Assembly (NCBI GenBank): GCA_028821575.1
Contig: JAPPFW010000092.1
Location: 62,001 to 126,000, forward strand
Origin: a bacterium
GTDB lineage: Bacteria > Actinomycetota > Acidimicrobiia > Spongiisociales > Spongiisociaceae
DNA: 64,000 bases
Reading direction: 5' to 3'
Numbering within the stretch: the stretch's first letter is position 1; the number at the start of each line of letters is the position of its first letter. Below the pieces are notes generated by a model. That model was not told the DNA's origin. It made no database searches and was given only the letters and a program-made list of their open reading frames with translations. Shown in pieces: positions 43,732 through 51,624 of the stretch. A program made the translations under genes and the position numbers.

Positions 43732-44958
43732 TCACCGTCCGGCCGGGGTGTTGCCATCGAGATAGCGGAGGGCTGCCAGCGCGTAGATTCTGGCGGCCTG
43801 GTTGACACCTTCGACATCCAGGCGCTCGTTGGGAGCGTGTGCCCTGGGAACGTAGCCCGGACCGAAGGCGGCCACGGTTGGTATGCCTGCTATCCCCTGG
43901 AAGCTCAGAGCGTCGGTCGCGCCGGGGAAGACCCCCGGCTCCACGGACCTTCCGAGTACCAGGCGCGAGGCATGCTGCAAGGCGGCCACCGCCGGATGGT
44001 CAGGCGGGATCTGCGTGGCCTCGGAGAACCCCACCATCTTCAGCTCCGCCGACAGCCGCGGGTTCTCTGCCATCGACCGGTCGAGGAACCTGCGGAGGTC
44101 GGCCGTCACGCTCGGCTCGGTCATGCCGGGCACGAGGCGGATGTCGGAACTGAAACGAGCGTTACCCGGATAGACCCCGTAGAAGACGCCCGCCTCCGCC
44201 ATCACCCCCACGTTGACGGTCGGGCCGGAACCATCCAGGGGGTAGGGAGCATAGGTCAGGTAGCGATCGAACTCGGATGCCATCTTCTGTATCAGCCATG
44301 CCATCTCGACGGTGGCGTTGACAGGGTCGAAACGGTCCGAGACGCTCGAGTGCATCTGGGTGCCTTCGACTTCGATGTCGACCAGGGCGGATCCTCTCGA
44401 AACCACACCGATGGTCTCCCATTCCGACATCACCCCGCACGGCTCGCCGATGATGGCCGCGTCGGCTGCGAGATGCCCCTCCTCTGCCAACCACCTGGAC
44501 CCGAGCGTCGAGCCTCCTTCCTCGTCGGCGGTCAAGACCAACTGCAGTTCGCCGCACCAACCTCCCGACCTCGCCAGAGCCACCGCGGCGTACACCATTG
44601 CCGCAACGGCCGCCTTCATGTCACCCGAGCCCAGACCGCGCAGTTCACCGTCCGAGACAACCGGGTCCCAAGGGTCGGTGTCCCAGCGCGAGAGGTCACC
44701 GGCCGGTTTGGTGTCGGTGTGGCCCGAGAGAATGAGTGTCGGGCCCGGCCCGTCGCCCGGGATCCGCACCACGACATTGGGCCTCGAAGGCCGGGCTTCG
44801 AGAATCGTCAGATCGGTCAACCCGTAGGCGCGCAGCAGTTCGCAGACCACACCGGCCACGGCTCTCTCATCGCCGGGCGGATTGGGACTGGGAGTGGCCA
44901 CCAGCCGGCGGGCCAGGTCGAGCTGGTCCTCGGCGGTGCTCTCCAGGAAGGAGAGCAC
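43732..44958 (-). CDS. M20-family metallopeptidase/amidohydrolase (ArgE/DapE-like)
   Basis: 408 residues. Zinc ligands are visible in 'LILSGHTDTKPAGD' (His-Asp), 'LGSGDMKAAVAAMV' (bridging Asp), 'LVLTADEEGGSTLGS' (Glu-Glu) and the later 'GATDALSF'. It removes an acyl group from an N-acyl amino acid or cleaves a dipeptide. The neighbouring M81 gene is 43 bases upstream, so both hydrolases are expressed together. Confidence 0.88.
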   Translation of the reverse strand: MLSFLESTAEDQLDLARRLVATPSPNPPGDERAVAGVVCELLRAYGLTDLTILEARPSRPNVVVRIPGDGPGPTLILSGHTDTKPAGDLSRWDTDPWDPVVSDGELRGLGSGDMKAAVAAMVYAAVALARSGGWCGELQLVLTADEEGGSTLGSRWLAEEGHLAADAAIIGEPCGVMSEWETIGVVSRGSALVDIEVEGTQMHSSVSDRFDPVNATVEMAWLIQKMASEFDRYLTYAPYPLDGSGPTVNVGVMAEAGVFYGVYPGNARFSSDIRLVPGMTEPSVTADLRRFLDRSMAENPRLSAELKMVGFSEATQIPPDHPAVAALQHASRLVLGRSVEPGVFPGATDALSFQGIAGIPTVAAFGPGYVPRAHAPNERLDVEGVNQAARIYALAALRYLDGNTPAGR

Positions 44959-45001
44959 ATCGACATGGGGTGGGACCGGGGCGGACAGGTCGGATCGGCC
45001 C

Positions 45002-46477
45002 CTACAACGGGTCGAGCGGATAGAGCGGACGGGGCGCGTTCCGGAACCGGAGACCTTCCAGCCGAGGTCCGCTGGCTCCGGGGAGGTCGAGGGTCACCGC
45101 CTCGGCGGCCGATTCGGGGAAGTTGGCCCGGTAGTCACTGCAGGAACGAACCACTAGCACGTCAGCCTGATCGGGGTCCAGCCCGACGTGGCGCCAGGTG
45201 GCCGGGTCGGCGCTGATGGCCGGCTCGGACGTCACGAGCAGGTGGTGGAATCCGGATTGCAGCACCGCCCACTCCCCCATCGACACCTGCCGGCGGGTGA
45301 AGGACCGGCCTGCCAGCCGGTAGCTTCCCGCTCCGACCCGCCGGACGATCCCGTCCACCACCACCGATGACGCTCCGGGGTTGACTCTCCCGCCCACCTC
45401 TACCCGCACCCGCTGCCCTACCGCCGCACGGCATTGGTCAACAGCCGACGGGTCGAGAACCGTATGCATGACGACGAGGTCGGGGCCGTGGAGGGCGGCC
45501 TGGCCGATCATCACCGGATCGTCTCCGGGAGCGCCGGCCGTCGGGCAGTCGGCGGTGTGGGCCATGATGAAGGGCTTCACGCCCGAGGCCCGCGCCATTC
45601 GAAACGCCCTGTCCGGAGTCAGGAGACGCGGAGTGGTCATCCGCTCCTTCCTCTGCCAGATCTCGTCGGCCAACTCGTCGGCCAGACTGCGAGCTCCTGT
45701 CGGGTCGGCGTCGGCCACCACCGAGACCCCGAGACCCAACTCGGGAACATCGAGCCAGGGCTGCACCGGGAACAGCGAGACATCGAGCATGTGCGGCGCC
45801 GCCCGCTCGTAGGCGAGCCGGCGAACCTCCGCCATCGGCCCGACGTCGGTGCGCATCGCTTCGGCGGGGATGAGCAGGGGACGCTTGGCAAGGGCCATGG
45901 AGGGCGCGATCTCCCCGTACGAAACCGCGGTGACCAGCCGGGCGATCCGCTTGCCGGTGGACGCCATATCTGTATGCGGCTCGGTGTGGTAGCCGACCAG
46001 CACGTCGGCCAACTGAACCATCCGGTCGGTGACGTTGGCATGAAGATCGAGGCACACGCCCAGGGCAACGTCACCGATGCGGCGCCGGGCCGTCTCGATG
46101 AGCGCCGAGTCGGCATCAAAGAGGGACTCCGACGCCATCGCTCCGTGCAACGACAGCACGAGCCCCTGCAAGCTGCCCGCCGACTTCAGGCTGTCGTCCA
46201 GGAGCCCGGCCAGCCGCGCGAATGCCTCGTCCGTCACCTTTCCCGACGGAAGGGCCCAGGCCGCCACCAAGGGAACCGGCTCGGCTCCCATCCGGCGGAG
46301 GGCGGAGAAGGCGCCTGCGAACTCGGTGTTGGTCCTCTTCAGAGACTTGGCTGCTTGCTCGCCCACCAGAACGGTGTAGTCCTCCCAGCGGGTCGGTCGA
46401 GGACTGAAGGTGTTGGTCTCCTGGACCAACGAGGCAACCCCGATTCTCGGTCGCGCCAGATTCCAGGGGTCCATCAT
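45002..46477 (-). CDS. M81 family metallopeptidase (MlrC/microcystinase C-like)
   Basis: 491 residues. 'VASLVQETNTFSP' at the N-terminus, 'LVLSLHGAM', 'LDLHANVTDRM' and 'VGYHTEPHTDMASTGK' contain the family's zinc ligands, and the C-terminal domain begins near 'DAVQ'-type region 'DPSAVDQCRAAVGQRVRV'. MlrC completes microcystin breakdown in sphingomonads; in actinobacteria the family is widespread and handles other small peptides or amides, so no toxin link is implied. Its start overlaps the Gfo/Idh/MocA stop. Confidence 0.88.
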   Translation of the reverse strand: MMDPWNLARPRIGVASLVQETNTFSPRPTRWEDYTVLVGEQAAKSLKRTNTEFAGAFSALRRMGAEPVPLVAAWALPSGKVTDEAFARLAGLLDDSLKSAGSLQGLVLSLHGAMASESLFDADSALIETARRRIGDVALGVCLDLHANVTDRMVQLADVLVGYHTEPHTDMASTGKRIARLVTAVSYGEIAPSMALAKRPLLIPAEAMRTDVGPMAEVRRLAYERAAPHMLDVSLFPVQPWLDVPELGLGVSVVADADPTGARSLADELADEIWQRKERMTTPRLLTPDRAFRMARASGVKPFIMAHTADCPTAGAPGDDPVMIGQAALHGPDLVVMHTVLDPSAVDQCRAAVGQRVRVEVGGRVNPGASSVVVDGIVRRVGAGSYRLAGRSFTRRQVSMGEWAVLQSGFHHLLVTSEPAISADPATWRHVGLDPDQADVLVVRSCSDYRANFPESAAEAVTLDLPGASGPRLEGLRFRNAPRPLYPLDPL

Positions 46478-47484
46478 CGCGGTGGGGTCAGCGGAACCGG
46501 TCGGTTGGCGCCGGCCGAACGTTTGGCCGCGTCCACGATGGCGTGGGCTAGCCGGGCGGCACCCAGGGTCATCTCCGGCTGGGTCTCTTCCCGCACGGAA
46601 CGTATGAAGTGGTCGAGGGAGGCGGCGAGGTCACCGCTCACCCGCCCCCGCGTAACCGGCCAGTGGGCCAGATCCGGAAGCGTCATCCGGTCCGCGTCCA
46701 CCATGGTCAGCCCATGGTTGGAACCGTCCACGAACACGCCGCCCTCGGTACCCACCACCTGCAGCGAGGCGTCGAGGGGCGCGGGAATCGAAGGAGGCAG
46801 TACCCAACTCGTCTCGAGCGACCCGATGATCCCGTTCTCGAACCTCACCAGCACCATGGCGGCGTCGTCATGGCCGTGGGCAGCCGACCGGCGGGAGATG
46901 GTCTCGGCGTAGACGCGAACCACCGGCGAGCCGGCCAGCCAGGCCATGACGTCCAGGTCGTGGATGCCGGTGGAGATGAGTAGATCGGTCCACACGCCAT
47001 AGATCTCCGCGCCCAGCCACGAGCCCCGCCGGCGAACGAATATCGTGTGGATGTCCCCCAGCCGACCGGAGGATGCCGCCTGGTACGCCTCCGAGTAGCG
47101 GGGATCGAACCGGAGGATGAAGTTGACCATGGCTATTACGCCGGTCTCCTCGATGTCGGCTATCAGCCGGTCGGTCTCCGCTAGGGAGGGCGCCAACGGC
47201 TTCTCCAGAAGTAGGTGCTTTCCGGCCTGGGCGAGCGGCACGGCGACGCCATGCCGGTAATGCTCGGGCACCGCGACGGACGCCGCTGTGAACTCACAGC
47301 TCCCGAGCAGGTCGGAGACCTCCGTGAACCAGGGCACCCCTAGCGGCTCGGCAACCGCACGGGCCTTGCCCTCGTCGACGTCCACGACTCCTACCAGCTC
47401 TGCCAGTGGATGCTCCTGGTAGATGCGGGCATGAAGGGAACCGATCGCCCCCACTCCCACCACCGCGGTTCTAAGTGCTGTCAT
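46474..47484 (-). CDS. Gfo/Idh/MocA family oxidoreductase (second copy)
   Basis: 336 residues. 'VVGVGAIGSLHAR' (Rossmann), 'VVDVDEGKA', 'LLEKPLAPS' (catalytic Lys) and 'GIHDLDVMAWL' (catalytic Asp/His). It resembles the gene at 5110-6111 in layout but is not a recent duplicate. It is coupled by overlap to both neighbours: its start overlaps the MBL-fold stop and its stop overlaps the M81 start. Confidence 0.9.
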   Translation of the reverse strand: MTALRTAVVGVGAIGSLHARIYQEHPLAELVGVVDVDEGKARAVAEPLGVPWFTEVSDLLGSCEFTAASVAVPEHYRHGVAVPLAQAGKHLLLEKPLAPSLAETDRLIADIEETGVIAMVNFILRFDPRYSEAYQAASSGRLGDIHTIFVRRRGSWLGAEIYGVWTDLLISTGIHDLDVMAWLAGSPVVRVYAETISRRSAAHGHDDAAMVLVRFENGIIGSLETSWVLPPSIPAPLDASLQVVGTEGGVFVDGSNHGLTMVDADRMTLPDLAHWPVTRGRVSGDLAASLDHFIRSVREETQPEMTLGAARLAHAIVDAAKRSAGANRPVPLTPPR

Positions 47485-48248
47485 CCTGGTTGCCGGCCCG
47501 GAACGAAGGCCCGGTCGTGGCCGGGCATCACCGTGGTCGGTCTGAGGGCATGGATGCGGTCAAGGCTGGCGTGGAGACCTCTCAACTGGCCGTCGGTGTA
47601 CCAGTGGGAAAAGGTCCGCTCCGAGTACTCCCGGCGGGTCATCACCGTATCGCCCGCCACCACCACCCGGTCGCCCGCCTCCGACTCGGCCAGCACGCTG
47701 ATGTGGCCCGGAGTGTGCCCCGGAGTGGAGATAGCCGCCACACCAGGCATGAGTTCCAGTTCCCCTCCCCGGGGGACCTCGGTCAGCTTCCCCATCACCG
47801 CCAAGCGGGCGGCCGTCTCCTCGGGACCGTACAACTCCTCGCAGAAATCGGCCTCTCCCTGTCCCATCACTAGTTCGGCACCCGGAATCCTGAATGCGCT
47901 TCCCATGTGGTCGTGGTGGCAGTGGGTGCAGACAACCACGTCGATCTGGTCGGGAGCGAGACCGAAACGGGACAGTCCGATGCCGAGTTGACCGTAGAAG
48001 CCGGTGTGGTGGTTGCCGGGATCGACCACGATGTTCCGCTCGCCCCTGATCAGCACCGTGGTCGACACCGGAAGGAACCCGAGGTTGGAGTCGAACAGCG
48101 CATCCCTGGCCGGATCGATGCCCATCATCGTTTCCATCCGGTCCAGCATCGCCTCCGTGTCCGAAGCGAAGTAGTAGACCACCTCGTCCTCCGACAGCGA
48201 GAACCTCAGCACCACCGGCTGTATGACCACATCGATTCGATTCGGCAT
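47481..48248 (-). CDS. MBL-fold metallo-hydrolase (AHL-lactonase-like)
   Basis: 255 residues with the complete motif 'VCTHCHHDHMGSA', then 'STPGHTPGHISVL', 'VVVAGDTVMTRREY' and 'VMPGHDRAFVPG'. The overall layout matches N-acyl-homoserine-lactone lactonase-type hydrolases and is the intact counterpart of the degenerate protein at 3105-3890. In this operon a general lactone or ester substrate from the imported compound is more likely than a quorum signal. ATG 48248 follows GAGGAG. Confidence 0.87.
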   Translation of the reverse strand: MPNRIDVVIQPVVLRFSLSEDEVVYYFASDTEAMLDRMETMMGIDPARDALFDSNLGFLPVSTTVLIRGERNIVVDPGNHHTGFYGQLGIGLSRFGLAPDQIDVVVCTHCHHDHMGSAFRIPGAELVMGQGEADFCEELYGPEETAARLAVMGKLTEVPRGGELELMPGVAAISTPGHTPGHISVLAESEAGDRVVVAGDTVMTRREYSERTFSHWYTDGQLRGLHASLDRIHALRPTTVMPGHDRAFVPGRQPG

Positions 48249-48297
48249 CCTGTTCTTCAGCTCCTCTCGAAAACCGGCGCTGTGCGGTCTGGCCGGA

Positions 48298-49137
48298 TCA
48301 TCTCTCCACGCCCGCGGTGATCACTTCGGTGATGTTCCTCTGGAAGAACGTTGTTATCAGAATCACCGGCAGGGCTGTGACGACCGTGGCTGCGGCCAAC
48401 TGGCCGATTGCGATGTCCATGGTAGAGCGGAACAAACCGAGAGTGACAGTCAGCATCGACAGATCGCTGGTGAACAGCAGCGGCGTCAGGAACTCGATCC
48501 AAGCCAGGACGAAGCCGAGCAGCAGGCCGGCGAGTATCCCCGGGCGCAGCAGGGGCAGCACGATTCGGACGAGGAGTTGCAACAGGTTCGCTCCGTCGAT
48601 ACGGGCCATCTCCTCGACCGACACGGGTATCGAACGCACGAACGAACCCATGATCCACACCATGAACGGCAACGTGAAGGCCACGTATGGGAGGACGAGG
48701 CCCAGGTACGTGTCGTACAGACCGAGCTGGACCACCGTTATGAACAGCGGAAGGACGAACAGCAGGGTCGGCAGGACATAGATGGCGGCGAACCCCCCGA
48801 GGACGATGCGCCGGCCCGGAACCCTCATCCTGTTCAGAGCGTACGCGGCGGGCACCGCGATCGCCACCGTGAGAACCGAAGAACCCACAGCGACTACCAG
48901 GCTGTTGACCATCGACTCGGTCACCGGCACGCCGGAGTCCTCGGAGAATATCTGCTCGTAGTGTTCGGTGGTGACGTAGGTCGGCGCGAACGCAACATCC
49001 CGGGAGCGGATGTCCCGCTCCGTCTGGATGCTCGTCAGCACGATGCCGTACAGCGGGAAGGCCATCACCACGAGGACCACGGCCGCCAATCCGTAGGTGG
49101 CGATCTTCGTCCAGCGTGATCCGGAACGGCTTCCCAT
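48298..49137 (-). CDS. MalG-type carbohydrate ABC transporter permease
   Basis: 279 residues with six membrane segments and the EAA loop 'EEMARIDGANLLQLLVRIV'. The ATG at 49137 is two bases from the stop of the MalF-type gene; the frame open to 49695 is a shadow of that gene. Together with the MalF-like permease and the Tat-type binding lipoprotein it forms a CUT1-like sugar importer; no ATPase gene is in the operon, so it must use a shared MsmK/UgpC-type ATPase elsewhere. Confidence 0.9.
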   Translation of the reverse strand: MGSRSGSRWTKIATYGLAAVVLVVMAFPLYGIVLTSIQTERDIRSRDVAFAPTYVTTEHYEQIFSEDSGVPVTESMVNSLVVAVGSSVLTVAIAVPAAYALNRMRVPGRRIVLGGFAAIYVLPTLLFVLPLFITVVQLGLYDTYLGLVLPYVAFTLPFMVWIMGSFVRSIPVSVEEMARIDGANLLQLLVRIVLPLLRPGILAGLLLGFVLAWIEFLTPLLFTSDLSMLTVTLGLFRSTMDIAIGQLAAATVVTALPVILITTFFQRNITEVITAGVER

Positions 49138-49139
49138 GC

Positions 49140-50066
49140 CTAGTCCCGCACCAGCCGCCGCGTCCGGTACAGCATCCAACCGAGCCCGGCGATCGCCAGT
49201 ACGGTCAGTGCCGACAGCAGGTACGCGCTCGCAGCGGCGCTTCCGAAGTCGAACTGTTCGAAGCCCTGCCTGTACACGAGGAAGTTGAGCGTGGTCGTCG
49301 CCCGGCTCGGGCCGCCTCGGGTGAGGACGAAGATCGTGTCGAAGACCTTCATCGCCCAGACGAACAGGAAGATCACGACGGGGACGACCACGGGGAGCAT
49401 CAGCGGGAAGGTCACGTAGCGGAAGGTGCGCCACGAGCCTGCGCCGTCGATGGCAGCCGCCTCGCGCACCGTCCTGGGAACGGTCTGCAGACCGGCGAGC
49501 AGGAAGATCGTGGCGAACGGAACCCACCGCCACACTTCGGCGATCAGCACCGAATGGAGCGCTATGACCTGGCCTCCCAACCAGATCACACTCCCCTCTC
49601 CTCCGAATGCCCTGATGAGGCCGTTCAGGAAGCCGAACTCGGCGTGGAACATCTGGACCCAAAGGACACCGGACGCAACCGGGGGAACCGCCCAAGGCAG
49701 CAGCACCGTCACCCTAACGAGGCCCCTGCCCATGAAGGTCCTGTTCAGAAGCAGAGCGATCAGGAACGAGAGGACCACTGTCGCCAGGCAGAGCATCACG
49801 CCGAAGTAGACGGTTATTCCCGTCGCCTCCCAGAAGCCGGAACTCGTCAGTTGGCGCGCGAAGTTCCGCAAGCCCACGAAGCCGGTGATCCGGAAGCGGG
49901 GAGATAGGTCTATCGAGGCGAGGCTGTAGAGGACGGTGGAGACTGCCGGGTAGGCGTACACGCCCGCCACCAGCAGAACCGCCGGCGCCACCATCGCCAC
50001 CGCAGCCCTCCGGCCGGGGAGCCGGGGCGAGCCGGTCTCCCCGCCTGCCGGGATGTCACCGGTCAT
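49140..50066 (-). CDS. MalF-type carbohydrate ABC transporter permease
   Basis: 308 residues, six membrane segments, EAA loop 'REAAAIDGAGSWRTFRYVTF'. Upstream 18 bases after the binding-protein gene. The N-terminal 25 residues are Pro/Gly-rich and cytoplasmic. Confidence 0.9.
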   Translation of the reverse strand: MTGDIPAGGETGSPRLPGRRAAVAMVAPAVLLVAGVYAYPAVSTVLYSLASIDLSPRFRITGFVGLRNFARQLTSSGFWEATGITVYFGVMLCLATVVLSFLIALLLNRTFMGRGLVRVTVLLPWAVPPVASGVLWVQMFHAEFGFLNGLIRAFGGEGSVIWLGGQVIALHSVLIAEVWRWVPFATIFLLAGLQTVPRTVREAAAIDGAGSWRTFRYVTFPLMLPVVVPVVIFLFVWAMKVFDTIFVLTRGGPSRATTTLNFLVYRQGFEQFDFGSAAASAYLLSALTVLAIAGLGWMLYRTRRLVRD

Positions 50067-50084
50067 GGGCTCGGGAGGGGAGGG

Positions 50085-51454
50085 TTAAGACTCGTCCTGG
50101 CTCCTGGCCTCCAGAGCTGCTGACGCCGCATCGTCGAGAGCCTGCCTGGGCGACTTGCGGTCGGCGAGCACCTCGTGGATCTCGTCGGCCAGCATCTGGG
50201 TCCAGCGCGGGCGGTCCTCCGACCAGCCACCGTCCACCGGGTACTCGTAGGCCTTGGCCAGCGCCGGGTAGAAGGGGAAGGCCTCCACGATGTCGGGTTC
50301 CTGCAGGATGCCGCTGTAGATGGAGCCCCATCCGCCCATCGCCACCACCCGCTGACCCTCGCGGGAGGTGATCAGGTCGAGCAGCCGCCAGGCCTCATCC
50401 TTGTTCTCGGAGTAGACCGGGACGCCGAAGAACTCGGAACCGTCCACCGATCCGCTGGTCTCCACCGCCGGATTGGGAGCGAAGGCGCTGTGTCCCGCGA
50501 TCTGGGAGGCGTCGGGGATAGCAGCCACGCCAGCCACGAACGGCCAGGAGATGAACATGCCCCTGGTTCCTTCGAAGAACCCCGGCGTGGCGTCGAACAC
50601 CCAGGTGTAGGTGGTGACCGCCGGGTCGATCACCTGGTGGGTGTGCATTAGGTCGTACAGCTTCTGCAACGCCTCCACACCCGCTTCGGAGTTCCAGGCC
50701 GGCTGGGACTCCTCGTCGAGGAAGCTGCCACCGTGCATGTTGAGCTGCCGCCCCAGGTCCAGAGGACGTGCTTGTCGGCCCAGGCGTCTGTGTAGCCGTA
50801 GTACTGGACGCCGTCCCGCTCGCCGGTCATGGCCTTGGCGTACTCGACGAAGGTGTCCCACGAATTGGGAGTGGAGTGCCAGTCGGTCGGGGCATCCGGA
50901 TCCAGCCCTGCCTGCTCCATCAACTGCTTGTTCCAGTGGAGCAACTGGCTGCCCATCGTCCAGGGCACGGCGAGGGTGTCCTCACCCACCTCCACCGCTC
51001 CCATTCCCCTGGTCAGCAGATCCCCTTCGGGGCGAACCGGCTCGTCCATGAAGATGCTGGCGTTGGTCAGCCATCCCCGGGTCCCGAGTTCGGCACCCAA
51101 CTCCGCCGTTACGAAGACCGCGTCCCAGGGGGAACTCTGCGCCAGGAAGGAGGTGGTGAGCTTGCTCCGCAGGTCGGGAGTGGTGACCTCTTCGACATTG
51201 GGAGCGAACCCGACCGCGGCCTCGTGCTGGCCCAGGATCTGCTTGATCGGATCCATGTGCGTGCCTATCAGCACACCCAACTGGCCGGTGAAGTCCTCTC
51301 CCGGCTCAGCTCCTTCATCTATGGGGTCACCCTCTCCGCAGGCCGCCAGCAGGGCGGACAGTCCGCCCATGGCGGCGAACGCCGTGAGGGCGGAACCGCC
51401 ACGGAGAACCTGGCGGCGCGTGAAGAGGCGCGGGTCGTATCCCTTGGGTACCAA
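50085..51454 (-). pseudogene. Extracellular solute-binding lipoprotein of the MalFG-type importer, frameshifted
   Basis: One gene in two frames. Start TTG 51454 with AGGAG six bases upstream; the N-terminus 'RRQVLRGGSALTAF' followed by 'LSALLAAC' is a Tat-type lipoprotein signal. The frame breaks near 50745-50755 in the GC-rich run GGGGCGGCAGC: upstream '...DKHVLWTWGG' must join 'QLNMHGGSFLDEESQP' in the next frame. One base appears missing. The remaining C-terminal part is a normal SBP_bac_1 domain to 'AARSQDES'-like end. Either a recent mutation or an assembly/sequencing slip in a GC run. Confidence 0.88.
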
Positions 51455-51624
51455 GACGATCTCCTATCGTTCAGACGGTGGGGTCCATAGGATTATAGGT
51501 AACCGACGCCGAGCGCGGCCCGCAAGGCTGTGATCGCCGGTGCTGCATCTGTGCCCCGGGCGGCCGGTGGAAGGTCCTGTACCGGAAACGGCGGACTACG
51601 CCGACGGATGCCCCACGGCGGGAC

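Noticed and set aside
43705-45216. Long plus-strand frame (503 codons) opposite the M20 and M81 genes
   Set aside because: It is antisense to clear metallopeptidases, has no domain or ribosome-binding site, and long frames are expected at this GC.
45002-46477. Microcystin-degradation gene cluster because of the MlrC-like protein
   Set aside because: No MlrA, MlrB or MlrD is present, and M81 proteins are widespread in bacteria that do not degrade microcystin.
45434-46912. Long plus-strand frame (492 codons) opposite the M81 and dehydrogenase genes
   Set aside because: Antisense shadow; composition rich in Arg, His and Gly with no recognisable fold.
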